DNA of 64,000 nucleotides from Stichopus chloronotus (taxonomy: Eukaryota > Echinodermata > Holothuroidea > Aspidochirotida > Stichopodidae): assembly GCA_021234535.1 (NCBI GenBank), contig CM037843.1:4606820-4670819 (forward strand). The letters run 5' to 3'. Under the pieces are notes generated by a model that did not search any database, was not told the origin of the DNA, and saw only the letters and a program-made list of their open reading frames with translations. Positions within the stretch are counted from its first letter, which is position 1. The number at the start of each line of letters is the position of its first letter. The translations under genes were made by a program, and so were the position numbers. Of the stretch, positions 38,601 through 50,900 are shown piece after piece.

Positions 38601-41600
38601 GTCTACGTTGACCCAATACTTTAATTGACATCAGATTGCTAGCAATTGAGGAAACGTAAACTGACTGAGCAGCGGGGAATCGTTTGCTGAAAACGATTAT
38701 ATTTAGTGAATCTAAGCTAAACCAGATCCTGCACTGTGTCAAACAGCAATATCGTGAGTTGTGAACCAGATACATTGCTGTGTCGTTTGAAATTTTTGCA
38801 ACTGAAAAGTATTTTCTCTCATTTAAGATCACCGCCACGTAAATTGTCACTGGATTATCATTCCTTTTGAAACCATTTATGTATGGGAGTTCTTTTTGTT
38901 CAAAATATGGAAATGAGTCATCTTTCTCTCCATGGACACCAAATTCCCCTTGTGGGTACATGACATAATGTGTAATGTAGTGTAATGTAGGATGAAAAGT
39001 TCTCTCTAATAAAAAGTCAGTGATCCTTACAGGAGCCATCATCGCATTGCAGTATGATAATTCTGTACCATCATTTTTAAAATTTGAAGGAATGAATAAA
39101 GCATTTCATTGCAAGCAAAAATGGCAAGCAGTTGGACATGTCAAACTTTTATAAGTAATCCCCTAAGCTCTTTGATGAATCATATCCTGATATGTTTGCA
39201 GAGTCGACTTGCAATTGTTTACCTCAGACAAACGGAGATTCTATTCTCGAGTCATTTTCTCAGGTTGCGTGTTTTCTTAAACCGTTAGTCAGTGTTGAAT
39301 TATGATGCAAAATATCATGCATGATGCAAATTAGATCACATTGCAATGTACAGTCACGAACTTTTTCTTTATCTCAGCTATCTTATTGGACTTATGGACC
39401 AATACAACAGAAGTATACAGGAGTTGGTTTCACATCTTAAACCAATGGCAGATGGGAAGACGGAAATACTGATGGCAAATGAATTTAACAAGGTTGCCCT
39501 CGATATTATTGCTAAGGTAAAATATTAGGGATTTCCGTTTTTTTAAGTAATCAAAGGGAAAGTTCCTGGTAATCTCACAAAGTTCGTCCACATTTCCACT
39601 ACACTGTGGGGTTCTGTTGGTAAAATAAAAGAGTAAAATTGAGTGATTTCGAGACAAGTTTATGTCATAATCTTGTAACAAAGAGTTCTGTTATAAATTT
39701 GCTCAATCAGTATGATACAGTTAGGAGGGATTTCTGAGTGTGTGTGTATTGGAAATCTGCCATGATCCCTAGACTAACCAAGACTGCAAACTCGCCTGCT
39801 GCTCAGCTGCTCAACACTTTGTGTTTGAAAGACTGTGGGATAATATGTTCCATGTCACCCGGTGTTACTTAACACTGATACATTGTAAATGGAGAGAGAA
39901 ACCATAATTGGTATTTATTGGTCAATACTGAGGATGTTTCATGACTCTGACGTCATGAGTTTTTATTATTCTTGTGCTTTGGTATTGTACTTTTTGTTAA
40001 CATGCCTCCAATTGTCTGATTTTGGCATGCTTAGTTTTTGAGTAAAATTTCGTAACCACATGTAAAAATCACAACCACAGTTTACCACAACACATACAGT
40101 GACATGCACTGCCGTTCCCATTACTAACGTATTTTATGTTCACATAATATTTTTTAATTTATTATATATAATATAATGTTATATATATTTATTAATTATT
40201 TTTTTTAATAGTTTAACTTTGGCTCTGGCAAAAGTCATTTCTAAGTTCTTATTGTCCATACCGCAGTTTGACTTTGTGATGAAGCTTCTATTTACTAGAA
40301 AGTGTTCAATGATGTTTCTTATCATTCTGCTACATCTGTACGCACACTAATCCACACCCTTGTCTTCAGAACCTTGATAAAATATAAATGTGAAGAATTT
40401 AGCCCTTTGTAAAGCAGCAAAACACTCAACTGTAATCTATTGCAGTGTGTACTACCGGTAAAATATTTTTTATTGCCTGCTTATAGTGAGGCTGCTAAAT
40501 TTCTCCAAATCTTTTGAGCATGATTCAACTCGAACTATGATTGATCCCTCCCTATAAGCATATACGAACAGAAATGCTAGCAAGGTGACAAAAGAACACC
40601 GGATTGGTGTAGCTAGGTCACCTTAAAGATGATTAGTTGTCTTATAAATAGCTCACCAAACGCCAGTCACGGTCTCTTCTTGCTAACTCCCTGCAAGCCG
40701 ACGCTCTTTTCAAGTAGCAATGAAAAATCGGTAGCCTGTATGTGTGTGTATACCACTTTGCTATCACAATCACCATTAATATGCAAGGCATACAGTAAAT
40801 TTGCCAGTTGCAAGCGCAATATACACGTGGCTTAAGTTTTAGCCAATAGCATGAATGAAAAAGAACATGTCTGTATACCCATGTGGCTGTGAATACGTCA
40901 TAATTAGGTGCTGCAGTGCGTAATAGATTTGACCGTTTGATGAGAGTATTCGCAAGGAGCAAAAGATGAATAGCCTCCCTCATTCCCAGGAACCCAAACC
41001 CTGACCCTACTCGTAAGCCAAATTGATTTGCTAAATCTCCTTCGTGCCGATGATTCGTTTTATTCGCAAGAATTTGTTCCGCCCAATATCCTTCTTCCTT
41101 TTCTAACATTCTGTTGCTTTGGTTGTAATCTCACTCATCATGATCGGATAAAGTTTTTACCCTCCCTAGATACATCCATTTGCCCTCTCTCCCTACCAGT
41201 CAACTGGTGTATATGTTCATTCCTATAACTAATTTGTTACCCTATCATTATTGTCAGATTCTGTATCAAATATCAATCCTGACAGTAGGATTGGCTTAGG
41301 TTTATAGATAATGTTCAGGATCCTTGAACTGAAAATGAGGTATGTGCACACTCATCTTGTCTGCAAAGCTTGGATTGACATACTGTGATATATGCTATTA
41401 GCCTAACTACAAAGTGTAAGCTGTTGCACAGTCTTTAGTTAGTCAAAATGCCAGGTGTGTTCTCTTCTAGACCTAAGGCAATAGTTTATATGTAGATAAT
41501 TGATGAACCTCTGCAGGGTGTGAAAATTGATGTGTTACTGTAACTTGATGTTCCATACTCTATTTTGTTGATGCAGGTTGCATTTGGCCTCAATGACTTG

Positions 41601-44600
41601 AATGTTATAGCTGACGATTCTGCGCCATTTTGCAGAGCAGTGTCCCAGTCACTAGCTGGTTTCATGTGGCAGCTTCTTAGGCCGTACATATGGCAGGTGG
41701 GATATCACTGTGCGTTCATTAATTTACTTTAACGTGTGTGAAAGATTTCTTGCTTACTGCGGAAGTAACTTTTGTTATATCGCATATGTTATATGCGATG
41801 GTGATGACGTGTGTGTGTGCACTGCTTTTAATCCGTATGCATGAGGACTTGAAATATATAACTTCCTGTCAGGCAAGGACTTCATCTGTCGAGTAGAACT
41901 TATTAGGTCCTCACAAGAAATCATGTACTAATTCAATATGAGTTACACGTTAGATTTGGGTCTAATTCTCGTAGGAAGCGCTGACTGTGTTTTTTGCAAG
42001 AACCATTTTTGTAAAGATTTAATCTAAATGTTGGGTAGCGAATTCATCAAAACCTCAATGCACTTTTGCATTCTGGTTTCTGGTTCTTACATGGGTCAGT
42101 GGGCGTCTCCTTTTTCCCACACTCAGTTTGATTTTCGGGAAAGGGGTGGGTCCGTCGTGAGGGACAGCGTAGAAGCTATACAGCTGATGCGACAGACTGC
42201 TAAAACGTGCATCCAGCAGAGGATAGAGGACATAAACTCCGGGAAAGACTATCCTCAAGACATCTTAACTCACATTTTGAAGATTTCTAACAATCTCGAG
42301 AGCGGCGACTTTGGATTGGAAGAAATGATTGATGAATTTCTCACTTTCTTTATCGCAGGTGAGTTATGTGTTTTGTCCGTCATCATAATGAATGTTAAAT
42401 CACGCGACTTTTATAAAGAAATTTCTTAGGTATAATGGAGCAACAAAAACAGATAGGCTAGGTACCTTTACTGTACTTCAAGCGTATGTAGGGAAACGAT
42501 AGACGCTGTCACTGAAATATTGAGTTTAGAACCAGTCAACAATCCCATATTACGTGGTTGGTCTCTCATTGCCAAAACCAAGTAAAATACTGTCAAATTC
42601 CGCATGTGTCTGAATTTGGCAGTTAACGTTGTGAAGAGGCAGAAGAATTGGTTATCGTATAGCTAATAACAAAGTGGGCGTTGATTGATTTTCTTGTGAT
42701 TTGTTCCAGACTATTGCCGATTTTTTCAAAGCAGCTCCGATGTTGAAAACTGATTGGTGTATAAAATTGATTTGAATGTATTAAACTTGTGCAGCAGGTA
42801 GAGGTGAGTGTAAATCAACACTAGAGCAATAATTTGATTGTGCAATGTAATATATTGATTGCAGATTATACTGGATGTATGAATCCTATGATGAGGTTCC
42901 ATTTCTTTATTGGTCATATTTTCGTGCATTTATACAGTGCATTCAATTTGCCAGGTGAAGCCCATACGGCCCATATGGCTGAAATGGCATGATAAGCCAT
43001 CTAGTCTACATGACGCCGGTCTGGGATCGATGTGGTACATAACGGCACCATCTTGCCCAGTGAAGCCCAGATACTCTGCTTGCTGGGTAGTAAATAATGG
43101 CAAGGGGCGAAAAGTGTAAACAAATTGATTAATAGATTTCGCTATTTCATGCTTGAATTGGTTTAGTAGCAGTCGCCCCATTTTGAAAAACAGATGTTAA
43201 ACAAACTTTGTGCAAGGGATAAGTTCGAAATTCACCTCACTTACATGTGGGTAATTAACAGTTCAAAAAGTCCTTTATTTGCCATATTAGCAATAAAATT
43301 GACTACCGCAAAGTACGTGCAACTTTGTCTGTAAAGTTTCACTGCCATTTTTTAAGATATCTTTACAAGTTTCTCAACTGAAGACCAGAGAACAAGAGAA
43401 AATATTAACTCGTTACTACTGCGAATCTTACATCAAATTGAATTGCACTTGGGCTTGCACATTGCGTCCCTGAACAACGTAAACAAGTAGAGGGTAGTGA
43501 CTTCTAATCGAACACCATTTAATTTACAGCTAAAAAGACGATACTTTGCATGAAAACTAAGAAATTGATTTGCTGCTTATTTCTTTTGATTGAAATGTAT
43601 AAACAGGATTGTACAGAATCAAAAATAAAGTGGAAAGATATGATCAAGCAGAACAGAGTGGAAGGAAATAAATTAGAAATGGATGCAAAAGCAGTTTTGT
43701 CATCATGCAAAGTTCTTACATCCTAGACGAAGGATGATTATGTCTTCAGATAATCATCAAGGTGTAAAGTTCATCTGTTCCTATATATTCAATTTCTTGA
43801 TCAAATGGAATATCGCAGTGACATTGCAGTAAATACTGTAGTGCTTGCCCGGAGTCCAAACTTCGGACCCTGCGCTCACCGGCCATAGCGTGTCCAGGTA
43901 CCCAAAATATAAATTTTGTTAACTTCTTACTTAAGGTACTGCCATGACAATGAAGTGTCTTTTGTGGCTGATTTTGGCAGACTTAAAGTGCACCATTAGT
44001 GAAACTTTGGATCCAGGTGCCAATTTCAGAATCTTTTCGGGTACCCCAGGGCAATCATTAGTGAATACCTTCTCATCACTCAGTTTGGGACCTATACACT
44101 TCCTCTGAATCTGTCGCATTGTTCGCTATCCATAAATAAAAAATAACTGTCAGCAGATTGCAGGTAAATTCCTGGTAAAATGAACGTGAGATTAAACAGA
44201 GAAATGTGAACAATTGTGCCAATTGAGACTCCCAAATAGGCTTTTATCATTTAGATTAGACATTCCCTGCAAAGGTAGACAAAATTTGTAGAGATGAAAT
44301 ACAATGCAGCTCTTCAGCACACTTTTGATACGTAGAAGCCGCCTTGAGCTTATTCAGTTTATTGGTCACTTAACCTTTATGACAGATGACCCAAAGAAAA
44401 ACAGGCATGCACCTACGTAGAGTGTAATGTCAGATCCAGAAATTTTACAGATTTACCTGGTTGACAGAAAGTTGTAGATGCGTGGTATACAGTATATGGA
44501 AAGTTTCCTTTTGAAGTGTAACGGCACATAGATATTTTTTTCATTAGCGCCTAAGCAATGCTTATATCTTCATGCTCTTCATGTCTTTCCAGGTCAAGAA

Positions 44601-47600
44601 ACGACTGCTCAGTTGATGTCATTTACTTTTGAAATGGCTGGGAGACACCCTGAAGTATACGATAAGTAAGTAAGAAGACATTACACCGGTTTCACAGAAA
44701 ATTGCTTGAGTGTTTGCTCTCTCATTTTGTCCCCAAAACAGATTTATGTGAGCTTTGTGAAGAAGCTATCGTAGGACGATCGTAGTCTTACGTACTACTT
44801 ACATTGACTTGGTCCTTTGAGTCAATATCAGTATACAAGGTTGTCGCATTATTACAAAGTTGAAGAGGAAACGGTTTATTACTGAATGATCGCCTTATTT
44901 TCTGGTTTGGCTAAGATATACTTTTGTAATATTCATGTCAAATTAGGAATTCCACAGAGTTTTGCAAAATTGAAAAAGTTGTGTTGAGAAATGTGTCCTA
45001 TTGTCTACCTCTGTTCAGATAGTATCTCATGTTCGTATGTCACTCATGTTTTTATTTATATCTTTGCTTGTGACCGCTTAGGATGCAGGAAGAAGTGGAT
45101 CGTGTTATTGGAAACAAAGAAATCATCTCGTACGAAGACACTTCGCAGCTTCAGTACATGACTATGGTATGCATCCTGAACCAAATCTACAGATTCGAAC
45201 CCTTAGCAAATGAGGGAGGGTTTAGGAAAAGTAGTTAGACAGAAAAACAAAGAAACTTATTGGAGGGTGTAATATTGTAACAATAACTTTATAATAATAA
45301 CTTTAATTATAACTTTGTAATATTATAACTTTATAATAATAACTTTATTTATGAAGCACACAATTCGATCTGCAAACGTAGTCAAAGACACTGTGGTACA
45401 ATAAATAAACAAAAGACCATTTGCGTAGGCTCAGAAAGGAGAAGCCGAGATGCAAGACAGACTTGAGTAAAGGCAAGGACTCAACTGGTTACTAATCAAT
45501 AAAATTAAGTAATATAAAAATGTACATGATAGTAAATATTTACCTAATCACCTAAATTCGTTATCTCGATTTATCATTGTATTCAGCTGAGGCTACCGTA
45601 GAATCGTATCTTCCGTATATGTGTTCAGATTTTTGTGTAATTCTTTTTCCGTTTTGATCCAGGTGTTTAAAGAGGTCCTAAGGTATGCTCCCCCTGTCCC
45701 AGGAATACAAAGGGAATGTATGAATGACATTGCGATCAATGGGTACAAAATTCCAGCAGGAACAGCAATCGCGGTGAGTACTGATGAGGTCACCAAGTAT
45801 GTGTCACCACAGTTTTGGAGTAACGTAAACCCTAACCGTGAACTTGAGTTCAAACTAATCGTTAGGCTCATCATATCTGTAACTGTGACTGTTTACCTTA
45901 TAGTCTGAAACTGTTGCTACCTTGATTAGCCATGTAAATGAGGTTTAGTTTGATTTAGATGTGTTCTTAGACCATTGGAGCATAAGCAGGTTAAAAAAAT
46001 ATTTAAAATTCTGCGACATCATGTGTCCCTGCGTTTTATTCTTATCTTTCTAATACTTAGTATACTTGTAAACAAAATACTTCCCTAATCATTGTTCCTA
46101 ATCGTTTGTGCTTCTGAGTGTTCTTTGTTCTATAACCTTGTTTGATGTCCACATGACAGGAATAGCCACATACATGTACACAGACATACACATCAAGTTT
46201 TAAATGCATTCCAGTGACAAGGAGACAGCTCCAACCTTTAAAATAAATTCAGTCTAGTTCGGGAAAACAGGAGGCTATTAGATATAGGGTGTCAAAATCT
46301 GTGGGGTTATGCAGCAGACAGTTTGCAAGTCAAACAGCTAGTATCACAATCTGTGGACATGCTTAATTTAATGTTTGTACTTGCTCTAGTAGAATCTTTT
46401 GAAGATTTACAAGATAGTAGTGTAAGAAGTGCTTGATCTCTGACAGCCTGCTTTCCCTGATATTTATTTCCCTTGAATTTTACCAGTGAAACACCCATGG
46501 AATTTGTGAGTTTGAATTTTTAACGCTATTAGGATCTTGTTCAACAGCAACTTCTTTGACATTTTTCATATTCTATTTTCTGTGGATAAAGTTTTCTTCT
46601 CTACTTATTTTACTGCTCAGTCTCATGCTGGTGGTATCATTTGTGACTCACATTTTCAGAGATGTACCTCTCCGTCAAATTGTGAGGCGTTTTAATAACG
46701 TTTTCTCCTCAGCTGAACCATTATGCTTTTGGGAGAGACGAGAGATTCTGGGACAATCCTGAGGAATTCATTCCCGAACGTTTCCAAGTTGACAATACCA
46801 GGTACGTAGGGTTGATGTGATTCAACTTCAGGTTTATATCAAACTTATTAAAGTAGTCCTTTAACTTTAACTAGTCACAATAAATGCATCAGCCATTTAG
46901 TTTCAGCCACGTTAGTTAAACGCACTTCTTGGTATCGAAGAATAGCATAAAACCGTTGTAGTTATTATCACAATCATCTTCATCTTAAGTGTGTTAGAAC
47001 GTTTGAGTGCTGCTCGGGTTTGTATTTGTGATCCCAATTACTTGTAAAACAACGGAAGTTTACGCTGATGCCACACTTGGATATATACCACACAGAGCGC
47101 AAGAATCCTTTTCTCTTTGGTGGTCTGAGGTTAGAAGAGGTGAAAATATGAAAATCTTGTAAACAATATGTGAAGAACGAAAACTTGGGGGTGCTATTAC
47201 GTGCGATAATGGGCTACATGTTAAGTGCAGAAATCTATTTTTTGTGAAGGCCAAAGGTCATTTACTCAGGGTAGCAGAGGCGAAACAGTGAAATGTTACA
47301 AATATAATATCTCAAGAATGTAACTTGGACTGACTTCAGGTATAGTACAAAGGCGTACCACTTTTCGTGCCACAAATGCGTCCTATTCTTTTGAAAAGGC
47401 AAAGATACACAGGTGAAAACTTTGTAAACATATTATCTCGAAAGTATTCAACCTGAACGAACTACGTAGCTTTTCGTTGAGTCAAAGATCAATCGAAATC
47501 AGAAAAGCTTTACCTATGAAGAAACTTGTCATCACAATATATCAAGAATGCTAGCTTAAAGTGATCTCATAAGTTACATTGATAAACCACATTATAAGAA

Positions 47601-50533
47601 CAACGATCTTTGTCTTTGTGGTGGTCAAAGATCAACTGAAGTCAACAGAGTACAAAATGTAAAAACATGAGAAGAAAAAATCTCAGTCATGTAATCTTGT
47701 ACTGATCTCCTATTTAGCATATATATCACTCATTAATTTTAACGTTCCAATTGTTCGAGGTCAAGGGTCGTCTGATGTCAGCAGAGATCAAACCGTAAAA
47801 TCCTTATAAACAACATGTCAACAACGTAAGCTTGGATTGATCTCATATATAAAGTGATGGTGTACCACATTTAAAAGAATATTTCGAATATGTTATGTCA
47901 TATACTGTTTATCAGAGCCCAATTGCCTATCGCTTTGAGCAGCAAGGCTGGACTGCATCATCTAAACCACACGTACGTTATTCTTGAATTCTGGTTCTGA
48001 GGTCCCTTTCACTCCAGCAGAAAACCCTACCTTAATACCAGTTGAACAGATCTTTAACTGGTAACTGTTCAACAGGTAATTGGAATTAACATATATTTAC
48101 AGGTTTACAACAGGTATTAAAAGGTATCAAAAGGCATTAAAAGGTATCAACAGGTATGATAACAGGTTTCAAAAGAATGCTTACAGGTTTCAACAGGTAT
48201 TATCAGGTAACAACAGGTTTCAACTGGTAAGGTGGTTTTGCAAGAATTCAACTGGCTTCAACTTGTTTCAACAAGTTTTTGAGGGAAATGTTTTTTTTTA
48301 AATAGACTTTAAATAGACTTAAATTTATTAATATTCTCCCATATGCTAAGGTAGGGATTAAATATTAACTCAACATTAAAATCTGTCAAATTCCAGGCGA
48401 AAATTATATTTAGATTGTACATAATGCCACTGTTTTGGTAAAAATAAGGTATATTGTCCAGTACCTAGGTATATATAAGCAGTGTATGGCTAATGTGTGC
48501 TAGTTCATGCAATCGGTTTTTAGTTTTAGTGGTTTAAATTCTCTCGTATGCTAAGAAAGAAGTTATAATGTTACCATGTTAGCCCCTAACGAAAAAGATA
48601 TCAATTTCCACAAACAACATGTCATTCGCAACAGGGAGGTGTAATTACAAGGAGATTGGATGGAAACTTTAATTTAGCTGCTAATACTTTAAGATCCACC
48701 AAATCCAGGAAGATAAGCTGTTTCATTGGCTCAAAGATACTTCATTCCTTTATTGGGCGGTTCCAGTTCATTATCATTTACATAGCAACATCATTCAAGT
48801 CAAGTAATCCTTAGACAATTAGGTCGCTCAGAACAATGCTTTGAAGCCGGGTGTTTAGCCGCCAACATTTTCAGAGAAGGTGACACAAAACTTGAAATGA
48901 CTGTTTAATTGACATAAATGAATACATTTGTCCCTGTTGTCTACAAGTTATTGGGTGCAAATGAAGTGACGAGGCAGAGGTCTAATATATTGTCAACTAG
49001 ATGTGAAATTTCCTGAAATGGGCAGACATAGATTACTCGTCGTGTTCTGACATACAACCTAGATGTTGGACTGTCATACGCGACACCGAGAGGCACCTAG
49101 GCAGAAAAATTATCCTTTCTGTCGACGACTGGCAATGCTATTGCAGTACAGAAATCTCCTTAATCATGCAGTCCCTGTAGCAGACGACAGAAAGCATATT
49201 GCGTTTATCTTCTAATCATCTTTAAGTCCTATAGAAATCTCAAGTACGATACAAAAGATAGATTATTGGGTAAACTTGGCGGCTGTACACATGACTTCAA
49301 AGCGTTGTATCTCCTTCTAATGACAGTTCCCTGTTCGCGTCAGTCTCATGCCTCTCTTTTGGTAAAATAGGGTGAATTCTTATACGTACATGTTGCAAAA
49401 GTTAATTTACTTGTCGTAACAGGCAGCTAACAGGTATATATCAGCTGGTTTGCGATGAATTACCTGTTGAGACCAGTTCAAATCAACAGGTACCTGTTCA
49501 TTACATGTTGTTACCTGTTGCAACCATTTCAAATGTTAATTTATCAACTGGGATTTTCTGGCATTAGAATTCGTTCCATGTCATTGAGACATCTAGTTTT
49601 TAAGCCCCTAGTTCTGCAATTTCAAATTGGAAAAACTTTTTTTTTGGGGGGGGGGGGTTAAATATTGTATTATCCTTAATTAAATTTATATGGATATTAC
49701 TCTGCCTCATTTTCGTTCATACCCGTAGACACTTGTACGCTTACTTTCCATTTTCCTTGGGTCCAAGAGTATGCATCGGACAACATTTTGCAATGGTGAG
49801 TAAAGATGGGCTTATTCTTACCTTTGCCTGCTACCAGACCACTGATACCATCAATAGACAAGGGAGGAGGAGTACAGGTGCTCAAAATTTGCGTCAAACT
49901 TAATTGCACGTTCAACTTGCTGTCAGTATGAAATATCTCTGTGCCTATGGCCAAAAGTCACTTAGGCCTGTAAAAACTTTTTATATGTAATCTAGCTTCA
50001 AAATACAATTTGTTTTAAACAGCACGGGTTTGTACGAAACTCTCCTCACCCATCCATCCTCAGCTGTATCACCAAAACACTTATTTTCATCCACAAATGT
50101 TTTGAGAAGCATCCATATAGGTCCAGCATGTTGGTCCCAGTGTTCACAGACCATTATGTGGAGCTGACTATTTATTCGTCAACAATTACCCATGATGTCA
50201 CTGAAATAAGTCTTCCAGGTTTGTCTTCTTTTTTCTAGTCAATAGGTAACTAAGTATCTTCCGAAAAAATGTTGCCAATGTTATTGTACATACCAGACCC
50301 TGCAATCGTCTCACTAATTGACAATTCACCGTTAACATGTGTTATGATCATCAATTTTGAAACAAGATTATCTTCTTGATCCATAGATTGAAGCAAAAGT
50401 TGTCATTGCTCGGCTGTTGCGAATGTTCGAAGTCAAGTTGGTTCCTGGAGTTGAATTGCACTATAACTCTGAAGTCACCCTGAAACCAAAGTTTCGCACA
50501 CCGGTGTACCTCACTATTAGAAACACTGAATAA
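35682..50533 (+). CDS. CYP46A-like cytochrome P450, copy C (506 aa, 13 exons)
   Basis: Coding exons: 35682-35815, 36057-36137, 36275-36356, 38037-38197, 39378-39516, 41577-41696, 42127-42358, 44593-44665, 45082-45166, 45663-45773, 46713-46801, 49729-49795, 50387-50533. Each exon has exactly the same length and phase as in copy B, giving 506 residues. Visible features: anchor MLGRLVILAVALPPLFAVAS, hinge HLPTPKFNG, C-helix WEKKR (139-143), I-helix AGQETT (316-321), K-helix E373/R376, PERF (427-430), haem FSLGPRVCIG with Cys451. Like copy B it should be an ER-bound mono-oxygenase of the CYP46A type, acting with P450 reductase on a sterol or lipid; the substrate is not readable from sequence. Substitutions relative to B are spread through the protein (for example VPGIQRECMNDIAINGY against VTGIQRKNVNDIVINGY in exon 10), so substrate ranges may differ. 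Introns hold a MITE-like insertion, AGGTCA repeats and a minisatellite. A 5'UTR segment likely starts after the acceptor near 35632. Confidence 0.92.
36404..36425. repeat. (GT)n microsatellite
   Basis: GT dinucleotide repeats in intron 3 of copy C, followed by GTAT/GGGT variants. Confidence 0.9.
36430..36800 (+). repeat. AGGTCA/ATATCTCAAGAA tandem repeat, about 2-3 units
   Basis: Units of about 140 bp contain TTGATCTCATA, a GAGGTCAAAGGTCATTTG-type core, CAGGTCAAATTGTGAAAAC, TGTAAACACAATATCTCAAG. The same unit forms a longer array at 47.1-47.9 kb and single copies near 22.4 and 60.8 kb. Confidence 0.7.
36683..36695 (+). promoter_or_regulatory. Perfect DR1 of AGGTCA half-sites (candidate only)
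   Basis: AGGTCA-A-AGGTCA is a perfect direct repeat with one-base spacing, the consensus bound by RXR heterodimers and HNF4-type nuclear receptors. It lies inside a dispersed repeat in intron 3 of copy C, so it may simply be a property of the repeat. No evidence of function. Confidence 0.25.
37250..37903 (+). repeat. Dispersed repeat in intron 3 of copy C, interrupted by a TTAA element
   Basis: This matches 48640-48934 in the same orientation (AATACTTTAAGA, TTCATTCCTTT, AAGTCAACTAATCCTTA, GGTGACACAAAACT, TTGACATAAAAGAATACATT), but is interrupted by the insertion at 37517-37875. The two copies are in introns 3 and 11 of the same gene. No coding content is visible. Confidence 0.75.
37517..37875. 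mobile_element. 359-bp TTAA-flanked MITE-like element
   Basis: The element has terminal inverted repeats AGGGGAAATCAGGGTTT (left) and AGGGTAAATCAGGGTTT (right, reverse-complemented), 16 of 17 matching. It is flanked by TTAA at 37513-37516 and 37876-37879. A related repeat copy at 48640-48934 shows the uninterrupted site with a single TTAA at 48905-48908 (CTGTTTAATTGACATAAA). TTAA duplication is characteristic of piggyBac-type and some related DNA transposons. The element is too short to encode a transposase and would be a non-autonomous derivative. Confidence 0.85.
42955..43090 (+). repeat. CCCATATGG/CCCAGATAC dispersed repeat
   Basis: This contains CCCATACGGCCCATATGGCT, GGCATGATAAGCCATC, CTACATGACGCCGGTCTGGG and CGGCACCATCTTGCCCAGTG. 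The reverse complement aligns with 9490-9580. It lies in intron 7 of copy C. Confidence 0.55.
47090..47860 (+). repeat. AGGTCA/ATATCTCAAGAA tandem array, about 5 units
   Basis: The anchor word (A)ATATCTCAAGAA and its variants occurs near 47306, 47431, 47536, 47677 and 47811, giving unit spacings of about 105-141 bp. Between anchors are TTGATCTCATA, GGTCAAAGATCAACTGA, GTCA.CAGAG and GTAAAA..TTGTAAACA variants. The array lies in intron 11 of copy C. Confidence 0.75.
48050..48290 (+). repeat. CAACAGGTAT/AAAAGGTATC short-unit minisatellite
   Basis: About 15 variants of a 10-12 bp unit (AACAGGTATT, AAAAGGTATC, TTACAGGTTT, TTCAACAGGT) occur in direct orientation across about 240 bp in intron 11 of copy C. 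Confidence 0.8.
48640..48934 (+). repeat. Dispersed repeat, uninterrupted copy
   Basis: This is the partner of 37250-37903 without the 359-bp insertion, and therefore serves as the empty-site reference for that element. Confidence 0.75.
49420..49545. repeat. AACAGGTA / TACCTGTT mixed-orientation repeats
   Basis: The same core as the 48.05-48.29 kb minisatellite occurs here in both orientations (CTAACAGGTATA, ATTACCTGTTGA, CAACAGGTACCTGTTCA, GTTACCTGTTG). Together the two clusters bracket about 1.1 kb of intron 11. Confidence 0.6.
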
Positions 50534-50894
50534 AAAATGCATTTGTACTTTTTTTTTCTTTCTAGATGCAACTTCTTTACCTTTCAGCTCCTGCAGAGAA
50601 CCAATTTATGGAAGCAGATATTATATTGCCTGTAACAAAATGTTTCGTTTTGCATTTAATACCTCAAAATTGATATTATTGAAAGTATTTCCAAAGAGAA
50701 AAGTTTTTTCTATACATGTTTTGATTATTTTTAGAATGGATGTTGATGACTTTGCACCATCACATCATTGTAAGTAATGTGTAGAAGGTCATTATTCAAG
50801 ATCATTAAAGGTTAATTAAAGTTATTAATAGCCACAAATTTAAAGTGTCACGGTGAAAGCTTGCATCCTTCAATTGACTGTTAAAGTGTAATGA

Positions 50895-50900
50895 AATAAA
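50895..50900 (+). terminator. Candidate polyadenylation signal of copy C
   Basis: AATAAA occurs about 360 nt after the copy C stop codon at 50531-50533. It is plausible by distance, but no downstream element was checked. Confidence 0.35.

Noticed and set aside
38596..39042. Antisense 148-codon open frame in intron 4 of copy C
   Set aside because: The paralogous intron 4 of copy A (8702-8962) shows similar DNA but a broken, non-matching frame, so the frame is not conserved as protein.
45621..45908. 95-codon open frame as an independent protein
   Set aside because: It is P450 exon 10 of copy C (45663-45773) read through its GTGAGT donor into intron 10.
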